A DNA stretch of 64,000 nucleotides from contig NC_135774.1 in NCBI RefSeq assembly GCF_028453695.1, positions 5,208,001 through 5,272,000 of the forward strand. Direction: 5' to 3'. The notes below the pieces were generated by a model. That model was not told where the DNA came from. It was given only the letters and a program-made list of their open reading frames with translations, and did no database searches. Of the stretch, positions 1 through 11,700 are shown one piece after another. Source of the stretch: Augochlora pura. Taxonomy: Eukaryota; Arthropoda; Insecta; Hymenoptera; Halictidae. The position numbers and the translations under genes are program-made. Within the stretch, counting starts at the first letter, position 1, and every line of letters starts with the position of its first letter.

Positions 1-1183
1 TTTAGTTTACATGGAAATGTGGTACCATTGTAACATTCTTAGTACCGGTTGGCACGATGAAAGAACGGGACGCTCGATATGGATCAGCGGAGCGTGTTGC
101 GTTGTCATTTATTAACACTAATAGATTTGTGCAGATATAATTTGTGAAGTTTAAACGAAAAAAGAAAAGAAAAAAAAGAAAGAGATAAAACACTGGACGA
201 CGCAAGAATCGGCAAAGAATTGTCGATAACGCGTTGTCATGTTTCCTAAAAATTCCATTAATATTATATTAATACTGTATATTATTTAGTCTATTAATAT
301 TATATGTGACGTTTTTAGAAAATTGTGTATGATTATGTAGCGATGGTGTGATGTTATTGGAAGGGCGTAACGTTCGAAAGAAAGACCGCCTTCGACATGC
401 GCCTTCGAGAAGATAGCTCCTTCCTTCCTTTCTCACCTGTAATCGTGCTTTTTATTCGTTTGCGGTAGCATCTAGCAAACACCACAGCTACCCTTCCTCG
501 TACCTTCATCTGTTCGCGAAGTGCGTGACATTTAATCGTTGGTGAAGTTAGTGATACCCTTTTGCACAACGTTTTTTCAAGAAACATTAGACAGATTTGT
601 AATGTCCGGTAAGCTTCTAAGTTGAATGTATACAGTATTGTTTTCTTTCTATTCGTAATGAATGGTTTATACAGCATTGTGCGAAGAGATTTTTGGGAAC
701 AGAAACGGTCACCTTTCATTTTCCGCACCAGCGGACCGATTATTTTGTTTCGCGACAATATTTGACGAATTCAAAAGAAGTTTGTTGAGCGTGAACATTT
801 TAAGAAAAGAATTTTGCATGAAGTAAATTGTTGCAAAGATCTCTGAACACATTGTACGCCGGTTATTTCTGACGATTTCACTGGCACTGGATCGTGCATA
901 ACGATACGCTTTTCGACCAACGATATATGTAACCGGAAAACGTGCTAGAAACGTGTCTCGACGTATAACGTGTTCAAAAAAAATATTTTTAGAAGAGTGA
1001 TCCAAATCGATTTCAAGATTTTCAAGATTATTTCTTTCGTCGTATTTGAAATGAACAAATAATTAATTAGTTCAAATTATTTGAAGTTGCTATTGCGTCA
1101 AACGAATCTATGTTCTTTTTATTTTCAAATATTACCTTTGTGCTTACTATATTTAATGTTTAGTATGGAGCGTTGTTCAGGAT
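1..1183. other. Non-coding flank upstream of the zinc-finger gene
   Basis: AT-rich sequence in which I recognise no gene. The longest open frames here, on the minus strand between about 354 and 1005, overlap each other and show no recognisable domain, and I treat them as chance. The stretch may contain the promoter or 5' untranslated exons of the zinc-finger gene that follows. In-frame stops precede the first recognisable coding exon, with possible acceptor AGs at about 1162 and 1180. Confidence 0.5.
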
Positions 1184-3775
1184 ATGCCTTTAGATCTAAG
1201 CTGCCGGAGTTCTGACAAGAATCGAAACTTGATAAATCATTTCAAGTTTCAAAGGTGTTTACCATGTCAAACATGTGGTAAAAATTTCGACAGGCCTTCT
1301 CTGCTGAAAAGACATTTACGAACTCACACAGGTCAGTCTTCTTCTTCTTCTTCTTCTTACGTCGATTTGTACGTTAAATAATTTATCGTTCTTACTCACC
1401 TGTTAAACAAATCTAGCACTTGAATATTCTTGTTATTTTTGGAGATATGAAAAACTTTTCAAATCAAAGTTCTTCGGTTTAAAGATGAAAATGTTAATAT
1501 AGTAATCGCATACTCTTCTATATCGAACGGTTTTCGATAACGATGAGAAAACAGCCAGAAGAAGATTAAAATTTTCTTCCATAATTGTAAACACTAAAAT
1601 GTGCTGTGATTATAGCTTATGAATAGAAACTACAAAATTTTTATTACGCCTAGTATGTTTGTTACTGAAAATTTCACGTTTGCTTCGACAAATTAAGAAA
1701 CGTATGGAGATAACTCTAGCATCGATGCAAATACAATTAACAGGAGAGAAGCCGCATGGTTGCACCGTATGTGGAAAAATGTTCAGTACGAGCAGCTCTT
1801 TGAACACGCATGTGAGAATCCACACTGGGGAACGACCGCATGAATGTCCCATTTGTGGGAAACGATTCACTGCTTCCTCAAATTTGTATTATCATCGAAT
1901 GACCCATTACAAGGTTTGTAAATTTTTCGATTATTGTTAACACATTTGATATCGATTGCGATTTAGGCACTCTGTTCGTACAAGGGAACCGGAAATAAAT
2001 TCCGACTAATCTGTTTCGAATCATATTTAATTAAAAATTATACATAAATAATCCGGAAGGTCCCTTTTATTAGGACTTATCAATTATACTAGTTCATTAA
2101 TTGTTAGTGAAAAGTTACTTATTATGAATTTTCGAAGGAACTAAGATAATGCGCGCCATGATTGCGCCACAAGAATAGAAAAGCAAATGGTGGCGCCATC
2201 TGTGGTGGCGAGTTGTAAACTCACTTTCCCAATCTTTATTATCTATAAGACAAGAACAAAGATGGTGTGCCAGAAAGAGACAAAGCGCGCCGCCCGACTG
2301 TTCCGTTAGCGTTGCGCCATCTACTTCTCTCCGTCTTTCACATTACAAGCACTAGAATGATAATTTCGCTTTTCAAACAATAACTTATTAATTATGTAAA
2401 AAATCTCGACAAAGTTATAACGAGAAGTTAGCCAAGACACCATTTCATACTTTTGTAACGTAAATATGCGTAAATTATGGCTGCAAAAATAATTAAGCAG
2501 TTATTTTTGGCGAGTGTATTTAACTATCCAAGGCTATGTCGGAACACTGCTTCCAAAACTGATTAATAAATCACTTAGCTGCGATGATTTATAAACATTT
2601 GTGATCGCAGAATCAAGAGTAGACTTCTAGCGATTTTCCCGATACGTTTTTGATCACAGTTTGTTTTTCGTTTGGTATTTATTTAACGTTTTCTTACGTA
2701 ATCGTCACGAGACGTAATATCTCAAATAGTTTTACATTGTCTCCGAAAATAATCAATTTTGCGTCTATATTGCGTCAGCTATACTGTTGTTACGATTTTA
2801 TTGACATTTTGTGCAAAATTAATGAGTTATTAACAATTTTTAGAAGGTACGTCGATCGGTTTAATTAATTGCCTGTAACGTGTAAGATGAGGAGAAGTGG
2901 ATGGTGCAACAGGGGCGGGGATTTATAGTATATCAGGTCAGCGAAATTTAATTAGAATCACGATACATAATAGTGCCAATGATTAAACAAAATGAAAATA
3001 AAACTATATCAGAAGCGAAGAAGATTCTACATTTTTGTGCAATACATACTGTCTTTATTCGTTATTGATTTGTTATTATTGTAACTCGGGAAGGTGAACG
3101 TCGTAACATATATGTCAAGGTCAAGGTCATCGAAAGATGCAATTTTAAACATTTATCGAAAATTTGTGTGGCCGAAGCTCAGTATTAATTTTTGAATATG
3201 TGCCTGCACAGGAAAAGCCGCATAAATGTAATGAATGCGGGCGGTCCTTTCCAACGCCAGGCGACTTAAGGGCGCACGGATATTCTCATACCGGAAACTG
3301 GCCCATGCGATGTTCGGTGTGCAATCGAGGATTTTGTAAACTAGCGGCTTTTCACCATCACGTGCAATTACATAATGGTAACTATCAATTTTTAATACTT
3401 TGACGTTCAATCACCTCGAATATGTATCTACGTGTACCTCAGTATGGCTACGTATTTGGTCTATATTCTAAAATGTGATGAATGCGTTTTAGATCCTTGT
3501 TATAGGGATAGACTAACGAAGGTCCTATTTCAGGCGAACGAGCTCATCGCTGTAACATATGTAAAAGACAGTTCTCTGTCATTGCCAATTTACGATCGCA
3601 CCAACAGTCTCACGATTTGAACACGCCTCTTCGAAGCATCGTGAATTATACAAACGTGGTAAGCAATTCGATAACCATGAACGGTATTACGTTCGACGAT
3701 GTGAGCAGAACCTATTTGCAGTATCCTGCATCATATTCGCCGGAATCCTGGGTCCCACTGCGATACACCAAATAA
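1184..3775 (+). CDS. Small C2H2 zinc-finger protein with six fingers and an N-terminal PLDLS motif
   Basis: Four coding exons join in frame: 1184-1331, 1744-1913, 3212-3377 and 3534-3775 (241 residues). All have GT..AG borders and matching phases. Six C2H2 fingers are visible, with first Cys to last His at about residues 28-48, 56-76, 84-104, 112-132, 140-160 and 168-188. TGEKP/TGERP-type linkers join fingers 1-2 and 2-3, so this is a sequence-specific nuclear DNA-binding protein by family. Residues 2-6 read PLDLS, the consensus for docking the CtBP corepressor, which suggests a repressor (inference). The start is the least certain part. ATG 1184 is the first in-frame Met, but an acceptor AG lies immediately before it at 1179-1180, so an upstream exon could extend the N terminus. 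A poly(A) signal AATAAA occurs at 3800-3805, 25 bases after the stop. I do not recognise a named orthologue. Confidence 0.85.
2171..2765 (+). repeat. Dispersed repeat, copy A, in the zinc-finger gene intron 2
   Basis: This part of the 1.3 kb intron aligns base for base over several hundred bases with 40455-41040. Shared landmarks include AAAGCAAATGGTG, CTTATTAATTATG and AAGGCTATGTCGGAACAC. It is therefore a dispersed, probably transposon-derived family. It has no coding capacity that I can see. It lies in the same orientation as copy B. Class is unknown to me; terminal inverted structure at the other locus suggests a DNA or foldback element. Confidence 0.65.
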
Positions 3776-3799
3776 ATCGCTACAATATGTCATAGTCTG

Positions 3800-3805
3800 A
3801 ATAAA
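3800..3805 (+). terminator. Poly(A) signal of the zinc-finger gene
   Basis: Canonical AATAAA 25 bases after the TAA stop of the zinc-finger gene. A second AATAAA follows at 3842-3847. Confidence 0.5.
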
Positions 3806-5777
3806 AATTATTCTTCGATGTAAAAAGGCGCAAACTTCTATAATAAAACTTCCAACTTAAAGCTGCATTTCTGAAATTCTCGTTATAGGCTCGGATAAAA
3901 ATGTTGAAAGATTAATCGTTTTTAATACTTTTATTGCGGTAATCGATTGCAATTATTGGAAAATTTTGTTGACTCGTCTGGAAAACTGCTGCGGGCATAT
4001 ATAAATTACGTTTGTTTCACGAAGGAGCAAAGGGAGCAGGGGAAACGCGTAAATCGTGTAATCACCATTTATTATCTTGCGCTACAATTTTCATGATTTA
4101 GGAAAGCTCGTCTCATATACGCACACACGAACCCGTATGCAATGAAACACTTTTATCGTAATAAAACGCGAGTAGTGACCCACGTGATTACATGTATCGA
4201 ATAAATATGCATCCGAATACCGAATGAAATCGATCAAATTGTTCGACAGTGATCGACTTCGTAACACCCGTTCTCTGTACAAAGTTCCTGCGGTACTACC
4301 GTAAAAAGGGAAGAATGAAGTTATATCTGAATAACAGTTACATCTATCTACTTAACGAAGGGGAACTGCAGTTTGATGTGCGGCCAGGGCTCATGGACCG
4401 TCAGAACTTTAAAAGGCCGTTCGGAAAATGTGTTCCGATACCGAGGACGCAATTTAGTCCCTATCGTTCGAGCTTTCTACTCGATCGACCGTGAATGCTT
4501 GCCGAGTGCGCAGGCTGATTTTCTCTGTCGGATCCGTGGTCGACATAGCCACGCGACGTCCTAATTAATTGGAATCGTACTTCCTCTTTCGATCAAGCGG
4601 AGCAAATCGTCTTTAAGGACGCGCAGCAGCGTTTTTTCACAGATTGCAAATGGCACAGCCATGTTCTCAGCCTGTCGATCAGCTCCGCGCAATCTGACCC
4701 TACGTCCGTGCATTCATCGTCCTCTGGTTCTGAAAAGAAATCCGAAAATCGGGTGAACGTTCGTTGAAGAAAACGATCGAGCAAATTCTAGAAGCGACGA
4801 GAATAGTCGGATACGATAAGAACGAACTCGGATTGAGAAATCATGATTCTTTTACTTAGCAGGTATTAACGTTTTCGATAATCGTTGGGAACCAAAGAAA
4901 TACGCATTTTAGAGAAATCACATCTAAAACTGAAATAAACAAATCGGCATTTTAACTTGGCGCGCCACAGTCGCTTCCCCATCAATCCGTTCAAAAATCA
5001 TTTAGCAAAGTTACGTGCTCGAAAGTCAATCAGGACAAGTTGATTAATTTTGTAAAGAAATTATACAAAGAAATCGGCTATATTGATTTATCGATTGAAA
5101 AAGCATGCGACAAAGATGTGCTCGATACATTTTTAAAGACAAAAGTGGACTTTGACTGGTTGGTTTCTGAACCGTTTATAAATATATGCTTTAGTTTCTA
5201 TTCTTGATTGTCTTCAGTATTTTGTTTTTTGGAATTATTATTTCTCAAATGCGTCGTTTAATCGCAGTGACAAATATTTGTTCCAATTTGAAAATATTTT
5301 ATAATATTTCGTTCATTGAGAAACGTTTTTACGCAAACGTACAGTCAAGGACCAAAAGATGATAAGACACGCGCAGAATATTTTGTGAGTTAATGAAAAG
5401 GGTACCGAAAACTGATGATGCGCATAGAAGATATGTATTTATTCACTGTTCCGTAAGTGAATTGAATGAAGCTGGTTCGGAAATAATCTCCGGATGAAAA
5501 GGCAACGAGTCAGTCTGTCACAATTTCCATGATCGTTTCGTAGCCTGAGCAGCTACGTAATAAAATGAATAGCGATCAAAGATGGTCGTCGAACGAGTAA
5601 GTAGAATAAGAAGAAAGGTACGTATTTCACAACTGAACCTTGGAATTCGAAAGACGAGAGTATAGGACAGTTAAAGCGAAGAAGACCCAAAGGAAATTGT
5701 TATCGGGCTGATAACATTGTCGATGATGATCGATACAATTAGGACGGATTAAAAGAAAATAGAATAGAGGAAAAGTT
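3806..5777. other. Intergenic space between convergent zinc-finger and metalloprotease genes
   Basis: This should contain the 3' untranslated ends of both flanking genes. No protein gene is supported. One open stretch at 4956-5207 (+) has coding-like, Lys-rich composition but no ATG and no clear splice partner; it is discussed among the findings. Confidence 0.4.
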
Positions 5778-8700
5778 TCACACATCTAAGAAGAGAAGAG
5801 TGGCATTGGTTTGATACAGATTTCTCTTACCCCGACCGTTCGTTTGAAGTTCGTTCTGGTCTCCTTTGGTGGTTGGTGGAAACGACATCGTGCTCATAGT
5901 ACTCTTATGTTTGAACGGGCTAATTTTCGGGTAACTGAGCTCATTGGTTACTTTCGGAAGGGGACTAACGGTATAATACCAGTTTATATGGTTCGTATAC
6001 TTTCTGGTAGTGCTACTACCGTATTTGCTCTTAATACTATTGTCGTCGTTAGTATTTACTTTAGTCTTGTATTTGCTGGAGTATAAATAATTGGCAGTCG
6101 TGTATATGTATTTGGATGCCGGAGTAGTCGAGAATGGTGTGATGCGTTTGTAAGAACTGGTCGTCGACGTCGACGATGACGGAAAGAGATTCGTTAACGG
6201 CGAGGAGTATTTAAATTTTGATAGTAGCGTGCTGTGTGTCGTTGATTCCCACGGATACCTGTGTGAAATACCATTTAATCGTATTATCATTCCAACGATA
6301 GTAAACGCATGGGACACGGTTTATCTTCCATACGCAGGTTCGCTCTAGTCGAGTGAAAATTCACTCGCGGGAAAACAAGCGTTTGTAATTATTGATCGTC
6401 AAATTTTGCAAATGAGAGATCAAATCGAAAAAAAGGATATCCTAAAAACAATAAGATGTACGCCTATACGCATGTACAAGAATCATGGGGTTATTACCTG
6501 TATTCTGTGGTGTTGTATTGAGCGAAAAGGGGCCGATTATGAGCTGTGGGATTATAGGTGCCATCTCGGCGAACATACGTCGGAATATTTTGCGTGTAGT
6601 CTGGTATAATATTTTCGTGTTCGGCCACGCACTTTCCATTCAGACAATACTGAAATTATTCACGAAATTATGTTGGACGAGTTCAGAATAAAATGTTGTT
6701 CGAATCGTCGAGCAGCAGCAATACGATTACCTGACCGTCTCCGCAGGGGGAGCCTTCGGCTGCTGGACGATACGCCACGCAGTATCCCGAACCAGCGTCG
6801 AAGCAAAACAACTGAGCACAAACCCTGTCGTCTTTCTATAATGCAATCAAAATATTCTTTTAACAAATATTACGTAAAATATAATTTGTTGTGTACAACA
6901 TGCATCGATCGCAACATGCAGAATATGTTAAAAATAATGTGCCGGTATTTTTTAACATTACGATACTTTTTTCTATTTGAAATGTCACCAATTCGTTCTC
7001 GTTCACACCGCTTTCGCGTTTAACCGTATGAAACGATATATACGACAACGTGATCAAAGTTGACTTTCAAGTAGCTTAATTTGATTTTCAAATAACTTAC
7101 GAAACAAGCACTAGTTCCACGATCCTTTCGACACTGAGCATCCAACGAGAGCAATTTTCCAGGCAGAACTCTGGGAAGTGCCTCATCTTCGTGGGGAGCA
7201 TTATACAAACAGGTAGCTGTATCGCCACTAAAATAATGAAATCGAAACAAAGTTTTATATTTCATTCATGAAATCTGTGTGATTCATTTTTCCATTTTTC
7301 AATTGTAAATATAGAATCGAATCGTATTTAACCCTCTTAGTACTGAACAACAATATATCGTGGTTGGCCACTTCTTTATAATTCTTCCCTTTTAGAATTT
7401 ATTCATTTTTAGGAACTAAATTTGAGAAAACTTTATTAAAGTAAATGATACAAGTTTTACATATTTTGCTCGGGCACACACGATTGTTTTGATCGGCACT
7501 AAGAGGGCTAATTTGTACATAAAATGCTGCGTTCGCTGTTACGCTTACTTTAAAAAATGATGAAAGGATGATACACTGCAGTGAGACCATTTGAATCCTT
7601 TCTCCGTGTGTCTAAGGTCGCTCATAATGTAGCCATCTTCCCAGCGACATTTCTCTGCTCCAGGTCCTCCCAGATAACTGGGCGGCGGTGATCCATCATG
7701 AACCGCGCCAAGCCTACAAATTATGATAGAAGTTGATTAATTCTCGACAACAATGTTCACAATGTTCTCAATGTTCTTTCATGGGTAAAAGATGAGATGC
7801 GGTACAAACTTACAAGTGACCAACTTCGTGTGCAGCAACGATAATTCCACTAAATCCGCCGGTATCCTCGATGATTGCGACCGAGTTGACCTTTTCCAAA
7901 CGTTTATTTACAACACAGGCTCCGCCCACGTACGCGAAACCTAAATAAACGATCATGATTAGTTTACGATCACTTAAACTCTATATACAGTAAGGAGTTA
8001 ATGTTAATAGAAATGTTAATGCTGCTAGTCGATTCGTTATTCGATATAAGCTAATAAGCTGCATTCACGGCAAGTTAAATTAAGTAGCAGAGTAACGAAG
8101 TGTACAGGGTTTGATCAAATTTTCTGCAGCAATATATATTTTAGTTATCGTCGAATCGTCGATTCCATTATTAGGTACGAGATTGTAGCGGAAATCTAAT
8201 CGCGGTTAATTCAATCGACCAATAAGTTATCCATTAATAAAGAAATTCGGATAAGAACGATTGTTTCACAGGCAGCATGCATCCGATGTTAATTTATGTT
8301 GAATGATTAATCGAAGCAATCGATACAATTGTAACTGTCACTTATGTAATTTACCATAGAATTTGTAATAATGTTTTCCTTCGATATCTACGATACGATA
8401 ATTATTAGCGATTTCTAGGACTTGTATCGTTCCTTGTATCCTTCCGTTAACCTATTCCTGTACTTTATCCTTCAGTTACATTTATTCGAAGACTTACCAG
8501 AAACGATCCTCGGAAATTTGCAGGCAAAGAAACAAAAAAGGTACAAGTCGTATAGCACGGAACGAAGATATAGAGGGTGGTGGGCGTAGACTGGGTGTGT
8601 GTGTGGGGGGGGGGGGGGGGGGGGGTGAGTAGCATGATTCAGGAATATGTTTTTATCAGACGTTCTTCAGTTAAATTGGACACGATCGGGAGCAATTAAT

Positions 8701-11700
8701 TAATTATACATAGCGATACGACGCTATAGACGATTGACTAGCTTTGAATAAAATAATTCACATTTTATTGAATAACAGCACAAAATCGAAATCATTGTAT
8801 TTTTGAAATTGTTTCACAGATAAAAATGGTAATATAAAGTACTGCTACTGGTTTTATGTACCATACAACGTATGCCCATATCCGATACTAGGAAACCATA
8901 GCCTCTGTGCAATGGAGGAAGGGAGCAGACAAGATTTGAGAGAGAAAGAGAAAGAGAGAGAGAGAGAGAAAGAGAGAGAACAGTTTCGAAGATTGAGATG
9001 AGTTTCGAAAAGTCAAATGTGCGATTCCTTCCTTTTCGTTCTTAAATTCAGTGCAAGAATCAGGATGAGAGACACAGAACAGAGGAAAACTGAAAATCCC
9101 AGACGGAGAAAGGTTTCATTCACAGATAGGCGCAAGTGGCAAGCTATACATAGAATTTCAGTTGACATTTAGTTTAAGATAACTGAAATCATTATGTTCG
9201 TTTAGATATTTGTTGTACAAACTTCAAACATAGCGTTCAATTCAAGAAAATTAATAAACAAATAAATGAAAATGAAAGCACCTTTACTGTAGTCTATAAA
9301 TTCGTATCACTGGCAAATAAATGTAGTTACAGTGTGTAACTGAACAATTACTTGTCAAACGAGACTACGATTATTCTACGAAAACCCGTCTCTACGATCG
9401 ATATCGTTAATTAAATATTCTTTAAGAAATAATTGAGTGCGTTACTTTAAATGGGACATCCTGTATATACGTAAAGAAACTGTCGTATGTTTCAATACCA
9501 CACACTCGTAATAACGTTCGAAAGAACGAGAACCTAATTCACAACGATCTTCAGGATATCTTTTGCAGAATATTTGGTCGTGAAATTGCGATAAAGAATT
9601 ACTTGAGAGCAGGGAAGAACCTTCGCAGAGCTGTGCACACACAGTTAAGTGTTTGTATTATCAATCGATAATTTTCGTAATTTGTTTAATCCCGATAAAA
9701 CGTACCTGCGGTTCCTCTATTGCACACGTCATTCGCGTATTGCCTCCTGCACATATCTAATCTGCAATGCAACAACAAAAGTTCAACTTTATCATGTAGA
9801 TCCACAACCTGCTTGATTTGGACCACGTCACAGGACAATCAAAGGAAACGCGTGGCTCGTACACGCGTGCCAAGTCGCTTTGCGTGATTTGGATAAAACA
9901 GGAATAAAGTAAAAGAACGACGATAAGGTGCGACGCGCGACATCACGCTTCCGTCGACAACGATGCTGCGTAATCTTTGTACGATCTTTTGTTCCGAGAG
10001 TAGGTGGACGCGTTCCATTTCATTTTATCTCATCTTTCAAAACTGGAAGCGTCAGTGGTGTATGTTCATTGCCAAGAAGCGAGTACAATTGGCGGATCGA
10101 ACGTTGCGCGGAAAGTTTCTCCCTTGGTTCAGGCACGGAAACGTAAAAGATGACAGCGTTGAAATGCTACAAATCAAATTTAACGCGTGTGTAAACGAGT
10201 GTCAATTAGTAATCGAACGTTGTTTCTCTTGCACGAATAATTCGAGATTCCCGTAGTATCTGGCGTTTGTGCACGAATCATGTTTATACAATCTTCTTGT
10301 TTGCTCGATAGGAAAAGTTAGAAATTGCGTATGTACCGTGGTGAGATTGCAAGACGCTCCCGTAAACGCTGCGTCGTTTAACCGCATCTGCTACCACGGT
10401 TACTTATCGATTCGCACTATCTCATTGACCAATCGGACCCGCATTCTTACCATGAGCTACCAGGGTTCGTATCGCGATCTCACCGCGATACAACGTACAC
10501 GGAAAGAGGATCGAATGACGATTATTCGATGCCTTTGCATATATCGTCACTAATGTGCAGTTTGTTACCATGTACGTGACTCGTTTAGTTTGATACGCTT
10601 GAGGCGAATTTTCGGTGTTATGTCGAGGACAATGATCTTAGTTCTTGATATCGTCACGACTGTACGTCGTTACTATGTATTAGTTTACCATTACCTTTTT
10701 AATTTGATTTAAGTTACTACCAATTATAGGCAACTGAGTATACATTGTACGCATTAAGCCCTTCTTCTACATATTTAGAGGCGACTAGTCTCGAATACAA
10801 TGGCAAGTGTAGCACTTGACACTGCGCGCGCGTATATGTGTATGTGTATCTGTGTGTGTGTTTGGGGAGCTGGTGAATCGAAAGTGTCAAAAAGATATGC
10901 TTTCTCATAATTTACAACAACATTTTTAAAACTCGACTGGCTGTATTTTCAATGATCCAAACGACAGATCTTAATAAACATTTACGCGTGCGAATATACA
11001 TATATATACCGATAGTTTCTAATATACCAACGTGAGATGACTTTTTAATGTACAGGGTGTTCCATAATTAATTATTTGAATTTCCTGAAAGGAGTATACT
11101 ACAACTGTACCACCGATTGCGAAATACCCTGTACAATTATGTACATATGTACACAGAAGTTTTTGTACAATTTTCTACAACGATGTAATTTCGGTAATTG
11201 TAAGATGCAAAAGTAGTGTTTAATACAATATACGTGTATGCGTTCTAATCACAGTGTACTTATGCATTATTAAAAGTATCTCAAATTTTAAAGTTTAAAA
11301 GGCCTCGTTTAAAAGACTCAAACATAAAATTGTTTGAGAAACATAGAATTATCAAGATTGCAAATTATCAAAAGTGTACGCGCGAAAGTATACCTCTTTC
11401 GACCGATTCACCCTTACAGGTCCCACGCCCATCAAACATATGCTATCGCAGCACCTTTCAAAGCCAACAACTACATTAGGACTAATACAAATACTGTACA
11501 AATGCTAACAGTGAAGATAATATTAAGAGGAAAAATATAATAATAAGTTGAAAAAGAAAGCTTGAGCGCTATGTAATAAACCATACCGGCAGTTCCCTTA
11601 GTGCAGCGGCCGCCTTTCCTACGACGGCACATATCATACCTGTTTTGCGAAATAAAAATCAAACAGTATGAAATCACCGGATACTTGTGGACTGTATAAC

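Noticed and set aside
7020..7100. Reading on past 7101 to a stop as the C terminus of the metalloprotease
   Set aside because: GTAAGT at 7100-7095 is a strong donor, and the next exon continues the cysteine-rich domain in phase.
9963..10256. 97-codon plus-strand frame inside the metalloprotease intron
   Set aside because: No domain, overlapped by other frames, and located in intronic DNA of the opposite strand gene.
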